The notes under the pieces are model-generated. The model was not told where the DNA came from and made no database searches. It was given only the letters and a program-made list of their open reading frames with translations. The position numbers were made by a program, and so were the translations under genes. From NCBI GenBank assembly GCA_038501625.1, contig JAZAYU010000199.1:124001-188000 (forward strand): a DNA stretch of 64,000 nucleotides, read 5' to 3'. This document shows, piece after piece, positions 40,401 to 48,685 of this stretch (the first letter of the stretch is position 1; the number at the start of each line of letters is the position of its first letter). The stretch is from Corbicula japonica (Eukaryota; Mollusca; Bivalvia; Venerida; Cyrenidae).

Positions 40401-42640
40401 CATAAATACTTTTTTTTAATAATCAAATTCTACGAACTTCCTGAACAGCCCTCGTATATGGAGGAAAGGGTAAAATGTATTCTGGGGAAAGCATGAAATG
40501 GGAAAAATAGAATCATCTTTAAAGTTTAACCTGCATTTCTTTTTCCCTTCAGTCTTGTTATGTTAAACTTTGTACTTAGTTGTTGTGGAATAATTTTTTG
40601 CATAATGTTATGCTTACAAGGTGTTTGTGACGTCGTTGTTGGTGACGTCGTGAAGTCACGACGTCACTTCTATACATATTGTTGTTAGGTAGAGTTAAAA
40701 TAAAGATTGAACCTGGAAGACACATTCTAAGTTGTATCTTACACAACCGAGTACGGTACATTAGTCAAGCCTACTGTCATTCATGATGGGCTCTTGTGAA
40801 CATTTTTCTACGGAACACACATCTACCGTCATTGTCTGAATATAAGCCGCACTTTTTTTCCAGAATTTGGCAGTAAAATGTTGGGGGTGCGGCTAATACA
40901 CAGGTTTGGCTGCTTATACATTGCATTAAGCCATTTTCATCTGTTCCATCAGGTTTTGGGGGGCAGTGCGGCTTATAAATGAGTGTGGCTTATATTCGAA
41001 CAATGACGGTAGTTTGAATTATGCTTCCAAAACGTTACATCATAAAATATACATATGAATTAACTTTTAATATTTGTATTGTTTGCAGGTGCTTTATTTG
41101 CTGGGATTGGTTTATGTAGAGACACTGTGTTTAACCTGTATTTGTATTGTTTTCAGGTGCTCTATTTGCGGGTATTGGTTTTGTAGAGACGCTGTGTTCG
41201 TTGATCGGATCTGTTAGTAATAATGCTATTTACTCTGCTACATTGACAATCATGAACGGTTTTGTGTTCCTTCTTTTGGGCGGCGTTATGCTGACTGGGT
41301 CGTTTTTCCTGTTGTAAGTATTCTATGTATTTTTATGTGAGTTTTTGTCGCAGTCTTCCACACCCACAAGGCTCTCACAACAGGCAGACCTGGGAGAAGT
41401 GGTCTCCCCGAAACCAGACTTCTCCTTTCAGTCATTAAAATGCAATGATCTTCGCTAATAACTTAACCCTTTCCTCCATAAACACACCTTTTTTGCATGT
41501 GCGAACAGTTTTGATCCAGAGCAGCCGGCACATCCATGCAGTCTGATCAAGATCTAAACTGTTCGAATTTTGATTCATTAGTTTATTTCTGACCAAAAAG
41601 CGACCAGTGCAGATGCTGATCAGAAGGCATGGATATGCCAGCTGATCTAGAACTACACTGGTCGCACATGTGTAAAAAATATGGAGGAAAGGGTTAAAGT
41701 TTCAACTTTTTATGTACAAAACTGTTGGCTGCATTTTCAGATGAGTGATATAGTGCAAGTCAGCCTCTGATGCTTTTTTCTGTAACTTTTTGCTTCCCAT
41801 ATATTTCTATACTCCATATTTACAACATTTATGTCATGGTCAAACAGTAGATCTATAGCAGCTGGCACATCTGTGCTGTCTAATCAGGTTTTACACTGTT
41901 TGCTTCATGGTAAGAAATAAATTGATGAATCCAAAGGGGAATAGTGTTGATCCTGATCAGAGAGCTTGGATGTGCCAGATGATCTGGATCAACACTGTTC
42001 ATCAAGGGATAACAGCCATATCTGTTGCAGTAAAGGGTTTTTATTTTATGCTTTTCAGTGAATTATAGAATTTTCCCGGTGAAATAAAAGTGGTATTTCA
42101 CTGTTTTCAAACAGTGGAATATCATTTTTATTTTCACTGATTTTTTCACATTGGTATTAACCAAACGCACATAACATACAAAATGAGAATTTTGTTAAGA
42201 AAACGGGCTTAAATTCTATATTTGACGTCATGACGTCACGTAATGAACAAGCGGTTTTGGCACCAATTCTTGCAACTTTTCTGTCAAATTCATGCACATT
42301 TTTCACTAAAAGCATAAAATAAAAAGAAAATTTGTTTTTACCATTGAAAGATAGAAATATATATTTCACTCGTGAACTCCGCCACTGGCGAAAATACGAA
42401 TTCCGGAGCTCACTCGGTGAAATATATATCTTACACTGGTAAAAACAAATATCCTCCATATCTCCTATAATTTTATTTCTAATAGAATGTTGACAAACAG
42501 GTGTAAAACAAGAACAAACTTTGATGTATACTTTCAGGGCCTATATGATTGTTGAGCGATATTGTAAGGATGACACAGATCCTGTGGTAACAACCATTCA
42601 TGTAAATGCTGCAGAAAACAGGACCGCAGTGTCAAGTTAA
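36226..42640 (+). CDS. SLC46 family (proton-coupled folate transporter-like) MFS transporter, four exons
   Basis: Membrane carrier; family members SLC46A1-A3 move folates or related solutes with protons at the plasma membrane or lysosome. Exons 36226-37477, 39110-39193, 41157-41313 and 42538-42640 join in phase to 531 aa. The ATG has A at -3 and G at +4, and an in-frame TAA lies 27 nt upstream. A 44-residue polar N-terminus precedes TM1 (about 45-63). A long loop with three N-glycosylation sites (N82, N93, N119) follows, as in vertebrate SLC46. After TM2 comes the motif-A-like DIFGRR (162-167), with PETMQN near 285 before the central loop. Exon 2 gives GLPFPMIRS and exons 2-3 give ADKQGALFAGIGFVETLCSL, a block typical of the family. 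About 11-12 TM segments are expected. Which paralogue (A1, A2 or A3) cannot be decided; mollusc genomes often carry several copies. Confidence 0.85.
37527..37786. mobile_element. TTAACCC-type MITE, diverged copy in SLC46-like intron 1
   Basis: TTTACTCTCTACCCCATAG to TTAAGATAAGGGTTAA. The inner arms CAGATCAGCTTGTACATTTG and GTGCAGATGTGGCAGCTG are recognisable. Confidence 0.6.
37805..38045 (-). repeat. tRNA-like SINE remnants
   Basis: On the minus strand near 38025-37965 the order is AGTTATGAGAGCACCTGCC, then GACAGGTCCCAGGTTCC, an A-box and B-box arrangement. A second B-box-like TAGTTCGAGTCCC lies at about 37830. Neither folds into a complete tRNA, so they are SINE debris. Confidence 0.4.
38156..38404. 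mobile_element. Pearl/Helentron-like single-unit element
   Basis: AAAGTGGGACGCATATAGAG then TTGCACTTGTCCATCCGCCC. It has one core unit with GTTATGGCCCTTTGTTA, ending GGGCATCTGTGTCC-AA-GGACACATTC. It is the same family as 50003-50795 and 59841-60097. Confidence 0.55.
38405..38712. other. SLC46-like intron 1, no specific feature
   Basis: No coding signal. It includes a short GGGACACCTATAAATTGGGA/CACCC motif around 38530 that may belong to an old inverted repeat. Confidence 0.3.
38713..38797. mobile_element. Foldback element, half copy
   Basis: A short left stub (TGTCCCAAGACC) is joined directly to the right arm (CATTTCAGCCAATCAGATGC to TTTTATAACTTTGGGC). About 60 bp of the left arm were deleted. 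Confidence 0.6.
39110..39193 (+). CDS. SLC46-like exon 2
   Basis: 84 nt between the acceptor TTTACAG and the donor GTAACA, phase 1/1. It encodes VALIAAPTGLPFPMIRSIMS and CLTPADKQ; the Gly codon is shared with exon 3. Confidence 0.85.
39305..40473. mobile_element. TTAACCC-type MITE interrupted by a mariner relic
   Basis: The left part 39305-39440 ends GAGTTAAAAAGTGTATA. The right part 40455-40473 is TATATGGAGGAAAGGGTAA. The join across the mariner restores the usual end of the family, so the MITE was there first. Confidence 0.75.
39441..40454 (+). mobile_element. Mariner-like transposon relic, 1,014 bp
   Basis: Inverted termini are CGAGGGGTGTTCGGAAAGTT at the left and the inverse of AACTTCCTGAACAGCCCTCG at the right. 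A TA dinucleotide stands on both sides, the Tc1/mariner target duplication. A remnant open frame at 39833-40069 (ELGSVVKFWVALNKSP, later GFKEEESL) resembles the N-terminal helix-turn-helix part of a mariner transposase. The rest is lost, and the length is about 300 bp short of an intact element. Confidence 0.75.
40642..40667. promoter_or_regulatory. Perfect 12-bp inverted repeat containing TGACGTC motifs
   Basis: GTGACGTCGTGA, AG, TCACGACGTCAC. The half-sites resemble CRE/ATF-type TGACGTCA sites, but the context is SLC46-like intron 2 and any function is a guess. Confidence 0.3.
40824..41011. mobile_element. TACCGTCATT-terminal MITE, uninterrupted copy
   Basis: TACCGTCATTGTCTGAATAT to TATTCGAACAATGACGGTA, 188 bp. 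Internal GGCAGTAAAATGTTGGGGG. It is the empty-site reference for the split copy at 22726-24521. Confidence 0.8.
41071..41138 (+). pseudogene. Duplicated acceptor and start of SLC46-like exon 3 (decayed copy)
   Basis: A 68-bp tandem duplication: TATTTGTATTGTTTGCAG plus GTGCTTTATTTGCTGGGATT here, and TATTTGTATTGTTTTCAG plus GTGCTCTATTTGCGGGTATT in the real exon. The extra copy has a one-base insertion after GGTTT, so it would read GLCRDT instead of GFVET. Use of its acceptor (after 41088) would add 68 nt, shift frame and stop soon after. Confidence 0.8.
41157..41313 (+). CDS. SLC46-like exon 3
   Basis: The acceptor GTTTTCAG ends at 41156 and the donor GTAAGT starts at 41314. It reads GALFAGIGFVETLCSLIGSV, then a hydrophobic helix FVFLLLGGVMLTGSFFL. 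A decayed duplicate of its acceptor and first 46 bases lies just upstream (41071-41138). Confidence 0.87.
41463..41697. mobile_element. TTAACCC-type MITE, full copy in SLC46-like intron 3
   Basis: TTAACCCTTTCCTCCATA to ATGGAGGAAAGGGTTAA, with the CAGATGCTGATCAGAAGGC arm. Confidence 0.75.
41808..42039. mobile_element. TTAACCC-type MITE, diverged copy
   Basis: The termini are largely lost (ATACTCCATATTTACAAC at left, GCAGTAAAGGGTT at right). The arms GCAGCTGGCACATCTGTGC and GGATGTGCCAGATGATCTGG remain. Confidence 0.55.
42043..42330. repeat. Dispersed repeat with GGTGAAATAAAAGTGG, copy 2
   Basis: Matches 26753-27064 over most of its length, including the inverted CACTGTTTTC/AAACAGTGG and ATGACGTCATGACGTCACG-like core. 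Confidence 0.55.
42334..42447. mobile_element. Small MITE, GTTTTTACCA termini
   Basis: GTTTTTACCATTGAAAGAT to ACACTGGTAAAAAC, with inner GAAATATATATTTCACTCG/CGGTGAAATATATATC. It ends 90 bp before the last SLC46-like exon. Confidence 0.6.
42538..42640 (+). CDS. SLC46-like terminal exon
   Basis: The acceptor CTTTCAG ends at 42537. It completes Leu and reads AYMIVERYCKDDTDPVVTTI, then HVNAAENRTAVSS and TAA. The tail from KDD onward lies in the first unit of an 86-bp tandem repeat. Confidence 0.82.
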
Positions 42641-42850
42641 AACTAGTGTCTAAGGATGACACGGAAACTGTTGTAACAACCATTCATGTAAATGCTGCAG
42701 AAAACAGGACCACAGTGTCAAGTTAAAACTAGTGTCTAAGGATGACACGGAACCTGTTGTAACAACCATTCATGTAAATGCTGCAGAAAACAGGACATCA
42801 GCTTGAAACAACCATTCTGACAAGGCTAGTAAATGCTGCTGAGGACAGGA
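42566..42850 (+). repeat. 86-bp tandem repeat spanning the SLC46-like stop codon
   Basis: Unit starts at 42566, 42652 and 42738 (AAGGATGACAC), each with ACAACCATTCATGTAAATGC and TGCAGAAAACAGGAC. A degraded fourth unit follows. Only the first unit is coding; the others lie after the TAA. Since 86 is not a multiple of 3, gain or loss of units before the stop would change the C-terminus. Confidence 0.85.
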
Positions 42851-43033
42851 CATCAGCATCAACTTGAAACACAGAGTAATATCCGAACTGGACTACCGAA
42901 CTTCCAGAACTTCCAAACATGATACATTCCAGCAAGAGTTATATTCATACCTTATATTTCTTTCACAGAAATGTTGTAAAACTGACTTGCACATTGGTTT
43001 GTAAAATTAACTGTTGTGAGTTTCTATACAGTT

Positions 43034-43039
43034 AATAAA
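43034..43039 (+). terminator. Candidate polyadenylation signal of the SLC46-like gene
   Basis: AATAAA, 394 nt after the stop, the first canonical hexamer downstream. Confidence 0.35.
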
Positions 43040-43135
43040 AACTTAATATTATTGCTTTTTAATTGTAGCATGATAAGACGTATAACAAGACAAACAAGGA
43101 GTTATTGCAGTATAGCATCTATGAAATATAGAGAG

Positions 43136-43740
43136 TTAACCTTTTACTCCATAGTCACACCTTTATTGCATGGGCAAACTGTAGGTCCAGATCTGTAGGC
43201 ACATCTGTAAGCGAACAGTGCAGATCCTATCAGACTGCACACATGTGCCAGCTGATCTGGATCTACACTGGTCGAACATGCTATAAATATGGAATATGCA
43301 TTCTATAGTTTTATATTATTGTAGTAGTGTATGTAAACAATATCACAAGAGACCAAAGGTTGAGCATTAAGTGGTTCACATTACGCACCGAGAAAAAATA
43401 TGAACCTACAGAATGCATACTGTCATAATGTTCCTTTAATTATATACCCTTCTCGCTCAAAACAATTTTAAATAAACTAAACAACAAAATTTTAGTCAAC
43501 AAGGTGGTTTACATAATAGTAGAAGTAAAAATAGTAATGGGATAGCAAATTTATGAATGGTGTAGAAAATGTATGAATGGCGTAAAAAATTTCCTATTCT
43601 GGCCCCGGGGTTTGTTATGTGATGGAGAAATACGACAACATAGTGTGACGTAGTATATGATGTCACATAGAACACGGAAAACGACATTGTCCAATAGAGA
43701 ATACTAATCTGACAAATGTGTATATGGAGTAAAGGATTAA
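43136..43740. mobile_element. TTAACCC-type MITE, apparently split by about 420 bp
   Basis: TTAACCTTTTACTCCATAG and the arms run to CATGCTATAAATATGGA (43291). The expected right end, TATATGGAGTAAAGGATTAA, appears only at 43721-43740. The intervening sequence has no clear termini. The frame at 43496-43687 (minus) inside it is not recognised. Confidence 0.5.
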
Positions 43741-44069
43741 ATTTCCAGTTTTGGTATTTTCAGAATGTTACCTGTACTGGGTACATGTATGACTGAGTAC
43801 CTTTAATGAATTTTGGACATTTTGCTGAATTTTAGGGTTGTTTTATGCTTTCTTAAATATTTCCAGTTTTCCACATTCCAAATTTTTTTTATATAATCAC
43901 AAGACTTTAGTAAAGTTTTGATTATTTTTTTTATGAAAATATTATTCAGGAAAATTTCTCAAGAATTGTTCGATTTCTCAAAACAGCATTCTTTAATTTA
44001 AAACAATATGACGGTTTATTTTCAGAGTCGTTAAGGGATGTTAGCTGCTTTTAGAAAAGATAAGATCTT

Positions 44070-44506
44070 TTAACCATTTCCTCCATATATACCACTATTC
44101 AGCATGGGGGAAAAGTATAGATCCAGATCACGCTGATCTGATGAAGATCTGCAGTGTTTGCTTTTTGGTCAGAAATAATAAAAAAGTGAACAGTGCAGAT
44201 CCTGATCAGATGGCACTGATGTGGTGGCTGATCTGGATCTATACTGTTTGCCCATACCAAACTCATATATGAGGCACGCCACGGGAAAAGGTACCTTCGG
44301 GCAGTTGACCTCAATCCTTGAAACGACGTCATAAAGTTGAGCAGACGACATTAATTATTATGCAATTCGCATTAAAAATGCCATTTAATTGTCAAAATGT
44401 GTAACAAAATCACTGTTTTGTTATGAGAAAATAATAGAAATGTGAAAGTTCTTTCTAAATATAGTAACAACAAAAATGACACCTCATATGTAGGAAAGAG
44501 TTATAA
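44070..44506. mobile_element. TTAACCC-type MITE with nested GGGGCACG-type MITE
   Basis: The left end TTAACCATTTCCTCCATAT and the arms run to CCAAACTCATATA. The right end CATATGTAGGAAAGAGTTA follows the inner element at about 44486. Confidence 0.6.
44274..44485. mobile_element. GGGGCACGTCACGG-type MITE, copy 2 (nested)
   Basis: ATGAGGCACGCCACGGGAAA, then GGTACCTTCGGGCAGTTGAC, to AAAAATGACACCTCAT. The left half matches the reverse of the right half of copy 3. Confidence 0.6.
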
Positions 44507-44581
44507 ATTACAAATTACAAATATTATCTCCTGTGAACTCTTAATATTATTGTTTGTGTGGGATGTATTTCTTGATTAAGA

Positions 44582-44682
44582 AGCTCCAAAGACCAGTCTC
44601 CAGTCTCAAAAAGATGATTGGTTGAAATGGAGATCAGTCTCTAAATGGACCAATAGAAAGCTAGAGTCTTCAGACTGGTCTG
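44582..44682. mobile_element. Foldback element, diverged copy
   Basis: GACCAGTCTCCAGTCTCAAA faces GAGTCTTCAGACTGGTCTG. The outermost TTATAACC parts are missing. Confidence 0.5.
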
Positions 44683-44690
44683 TGTTCATA

Positions 44691-44884
44691 TATGGGGCAC
44701 GTCACGGAAAAAGGTACCTTCGGCCATGTTTAGTGATATTTTAGTTTTTACTAAATTTAGAAAGAACTTACGACTATAAATCAATTCCTTATAAATAAAA
44801 TGTGATTTTGCTCAAATTTATGACTTCATTTCAAAGATTGACGTCAACTGTCCGAAGGTACCTTTTTCCATGAAGCGCACCATA
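44691..44884. mobile_element. GGGGCACGTCACGG-type MITE, copy 3
   Basis: GGGGCACGTCACGGAAAAAG then GTACCTTCGG at the left; CCGAAGGTACCTTTTTCCAT then GAAGCGCACC at the right. Inverted ends of about 30 bp. Confidence 0.75.
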
Positions 44885-44926
44885 TGATCTCCTGGCAGAA
44901 CTTCAAGTCATCATGTACCTTTAAAT

Positions 44927-45127
44927 TAATATCCCTTTACTCTATACATACACTTTTATCACATGGGCAAACAGTGTAGATCCAGATCAGCTGGCACATC
45001 TACACTGCTTGCTTTTGGATTCATTAGATTATTTCTGACAAGATGCAACCAGTGCAGATCCAGATCAGATGGCTCAGATATGCTGGCTGATCTGGATCTA
45101 CACTGATCACTCATGAGTTAAAAGTGT
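44927..45127. mobile_element. TTAACCC-type MITE, truncated copy
   Basis: ATATCCCTTTACTCTATAC to CATGAGTTAAAAGTG. The outer right end is lost. Confidence 0.55.
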
Positions 45128-45574
45128 TATTTGGCTATTATTATTTTCAAGTCTGGAAATTTTGTCATATAATCCATGTAGTCTATTTCTAAAGAGAAAT
45201 GTCATATTATTTAATGTTTTCATAAACTAAATGACTTTGTGGCCTGGGCAGTTATATGCATTTCCATACTGCCCATGAACAGCCTGTAATGTTTCCATAT
45301 TTGTTGTGTTCAGTGACAATCAAAGTTCCCTTTTCATCTAACAGAATACTTGAACATTATATTGTATTGAGTTTTAGTCTTGTACAGTAATATGAGACCA
45401 AAAGCAGTGCTATTTTTATAAATGATGCTTATTTTTATGCCCCCACAAAGTGGAAGGCATGTAGAGTTGCACTCTATATGTGAGGACACATTTTATTTAT
45501 TAAAATTATGTTCTTGTTTTCATGTTGAGTCCCCATTCTCCATACCCACAACATTGTCATCTAATTTGTTCATA
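45128..45574. other. Intergenic; remnant of a pearl-like element
   Basis: 45429-45495 holds TTTTATGCCCCCACAAAGTG, GAGTTGCACTC and then GTGAGGACACATTTTA, the two ends of the 59841-type element with its core deleted. The rest shows no feature. Confidence 0.45.
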
Positions 45575-45814
45575 TTAAACTTTTCCTCATAGATACACCT
45601 TTATGGATGTGTGAACAATTTAGATCCAGAACAGCTGGCACATCTTTGCCATCTGATCAGGATCTAAACTGTTCGCTTTTTTATTCCTTAGGTTATTTCT
45701 GACCAAAATGCGACCAATGCAGACCCTGATTAGATGGCATGAATGTGCCAGCTGATCTGGATCTACACTGGTCGCACATGCATAAAAATGCGTATGTATG
45801 GAGGAAAGGGTTAA
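45575..45814. mobile_element. TTAACCC-type MITE, full copy
   Basis: TTAAACTTTTCCTCATAG to ATGGAGGAAAGGGTTAA. Confidence 0.7.
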
Positions 45815-46974
45815 ATATTTCATGATTTATATCAATGTTCTTCCAATGGCATTATAACCTGTGATGTTGAAATGCATGAAATATTTCTACTTTACACATA
45901 TCTCTATTGAACATATGTGACATACAATCACAACTTGAAAATGACGTTTTGGTAATATGGTCAAATGGTTCAAAAATAAAAACAGTATTGCACAAAACCC
46001 ATCAAAATCATCTTGTATGCTACTCAGTTATTCTGGACAGTACTACCTGAAATGAAATTCCTTTTTCCATTAAAAAATATAATAAATTCGTTTTATTTGA
46101 AAATAAGTGTAAACAACACTTTTTTAATATGATTTTTTCAATATGATATTCACTGAACGGTAACTTTTCAGTTAATTTATTTTTGTTCACACCTCCACTT
46201 GTTTACTTAAAACCTTTTTGTACCTGTTATTTTTATTCTATTAAATTGTTATTGCTATTGTTGTTCTTTGTATTAAGGAAGTGGCATGTAAATGAAGTTT
46301 AAAATTTTTGATGACACTATTTTAATTTCAAGATTATATAGAAGGTCTTGTGGAAATAAGATTTGTGACAGTGATTATTATTGTTTGCAAAACTTATGAG
46401 TTACCTCCCTTAAATAAAGTGCTTATCATTATTATTATTAATATTATTATTATTATTATTTTATTGCACATGAACAAATTGTTGAGGATTTTGTTACTAT
46501 GTGTTGACTTGCTTCTTGGTTCATTACATTAGATGTATAATCACTAAAATTAATTTATGTTTCTTTATGAAACATTGTACTCCTTTTTTAATTACATGTG
46601 TAATTTTATTTTCAAAAGATTTATACATAATCTTATTCTTTTATTTTGTTATTCTGTGAGGAAACAATTAAGAACTTATTTTATAAAACATATTTTGGCA
46701 CTTCTATTTCATCCTCTATGATGAAGTCTTATTCATCTTACGAATCATAATGTGTGACATATTCAAAGGAGCGGCTACAGTAGAACAGTTCATATTTTAT
46801 TGGACAATGTTTTGACCTGTGACATTGCCATGAGTTGCTGCAAAAAAGAGTGCTGTCATTCACTTTGTTGTCAAGGTGGCTATTCCAACAACCATTCGAA
46901 AAAGCCGTAATATCCTGAATTATTTTCACAATTTCACAATATTAATGAGAATATTTATGTGTGTGAATATAATG
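45815..46974. other. Intergenic; ATT microsatellite, no gene supported
   Basis: An ATT/TTA run lies at 46425-46460. The 60-codon frame spanning it (46350-46532) is low complexity. No exon structure is seen. Confidence 0.4.
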
Positions 46975-47118
46975 ATAGAATTGATATTTGATGGTTTTTA
47001 TTTGGGTATGAAAAACAGTTGGATTGTTTAAAGTACACATGAAGCCCTTCACTTTAAACAACCCAACTGTTTTCCATACCTAAATGAAAACCATCAACTA
47101 TCGATTCAATCCTTAAGT
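46975..47118. mobile_element. Small TIR element (GATTGAATC family), copy 2
   Basis: GAATTGATATTTGATGGTTT and GGTATGAAAAACAGTTGG at left; CCAACTGTTTTCCATACC, ATGAAAACCATCAACTATCG and ATTCAATCC at right. Confidence 0.7.
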
Positions 47119-47139
47119 AAATACAGTATCCTATATTAA

Positions 47140-47310
47140 GCTTATCCCTTTACTCCATACTCCATAATGTTCATTTTTAGTTCATTTGGTTATTTCTGAC
47201 CAAGATGTTAAACAGTGCAGATCAAGATCAGATGGCGCGGATATGCCGGCTGATCTGAATCTACACTGGTCTCACATGCATACAATATTTATAATGGAGT
47301 AAAAGATGTT
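47140..47310. mobile_element. TTAACCC-type MITE, internally deleted copy
   Basis: CTTATCCCTTTACTCCATA to TAATGGAGTAAAAGATG. Most of the left arm is deleted; the right arm is well kept (GCGCGGATATGCCGGCTGAT). Confidence 0.55.
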
Positions 47311-47463
47311 ATTGTACTCTTTCACTTAAATTATATTTTACATGTTTATAAAAGATCTGTTTGTTTCACTTTTTCGTTAGCATTTCAATTTTAAGGATCT
47401 GTGAAATAAGTTAGAGTCTAACCTTGCATCTGTACTTAATTTTAAAGATTCTTAAGTGAACCT

Positions 47464-47612
47464 GGGCTCAAGATCATAAAACTGAGATTGAAGTCCAGTC
47501 TCAAATCTCAAGCATTTGATTTGCTCAAACAGAGACTAGTCACCATTTCAGCCAATCAGATGTTTGAGATTTGAGACTGGTCTCCTGATTTAAGATTTAT
47601 GAACTTGGGCCA
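47464..47612. mobile_element. Foldback element copy
   Basis: GGGCTCAAGATCATAAAACT to AGATTTATGAACTTGGGCC, with the arms GTCTCAAATCTCAAGCATTT and GATGTTTGAGATTTGAGAC. Confidence 0.65.
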
Positions 47613-47651
47613 TGGTAAAATCATTTGTTGAACACTGTTGTCAACCATTCC

Positions 47652-47887
47652 TTAACCTTTTACTCCATAGATACACCTTTATTGTGTTGGCCAACAGTTC
47701 AGATCCAGATCAGCTCGTACACTCATGCCATCTGATCTCGATCTACACTGTTTGTATTCATTAGGTTTTTTCTGACCAAGGTGTGAATAGTGCAGACCAA
47801 CAGAGATAGCAGATATCCCAAGTTATCTGGATACAGGCTGGTCACACATGCTTAGAAACATGTTTATGTTTATGGAGGAAAGGGTTA
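47652..47887. mobile_element. TTAACCC-type MITE, diverged copy
   Basis: TTAACCTTTTACTCCATAG to ATGGAGGAAAGGGTTA. The inner arms have many changes. Confidence 0.6.
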
Positions 47888-48685
47888 TTGAATTTTTAAA
47901 GGTCATAAAAGATAAGTAGTTATGATTCGTTATGGCATTTTAATGTGATACATAATTATGTTTTGACTGTTCCAATTTTAAAATCCAAAGTTTATGTGAA
48001 AAGATGTAACATGTTTAACTTGCATCATTTTTTTAGAGAGTGTTCTAAACTAATGGAGAACCTAAAGTTTTTATTTGTTCATGATAATTATTTTTTAAAT
48101 ATCTGTTATATACATTTGGTGTTTTTGTGCTTACTGTTTATATTATGGAATGCTTAAATTCAAATTGTATAGTGTTTGTAAAATAATGCTGCCAACATTT
48201 TCTGAGGGAATATGTGGCTTGTTATTTTTACACACTTATGTTGTCTTTTATCAACACTTATGTTGTCTTTTATCATTTTATATTAAGTGCCTTGTGTTAA
48301 TCATACAGCATACATTCTTTATCGACGAATGATTGCTATGTCAAGTCAGAGAAAGAATAAAATCTATCGTATTCAAGTTTTAATAGTACTTTTTTCAGAC
48401 TGACCCTTTGTTCACCTTTATAAGACAAAGTGTTGCTTCCAAGAACCTATAACAATGCCATTACCTCAAAGGTCACACTAAGGGAGGTAAAGGTCAAATA
48501 TGCCAAAAATCTAGTTTCAGGAGCAACTATTAAAGGTACTTGAGCCATACTGCACAAATATGCCCCCCCCCCCCCCATAATATCAGTTGCATAATGTTTG
48601 CCTTTTTTTGCTGGTATACACATTTGTTTCTGACAAACAGATGCTCTGCTAAAAATGCATGATGTGTAACAATGTATTGGATGCT
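47888..48685. other. Intergenic, no gene supported; poly-C tract
   Basis: A run of about 15 C lies at 48563-48578. GTTGTCTTTTATCA is duplicated near 48240-48275. Two short open frames (47945, 48150) are AT-driven. Confidence 0.4.
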
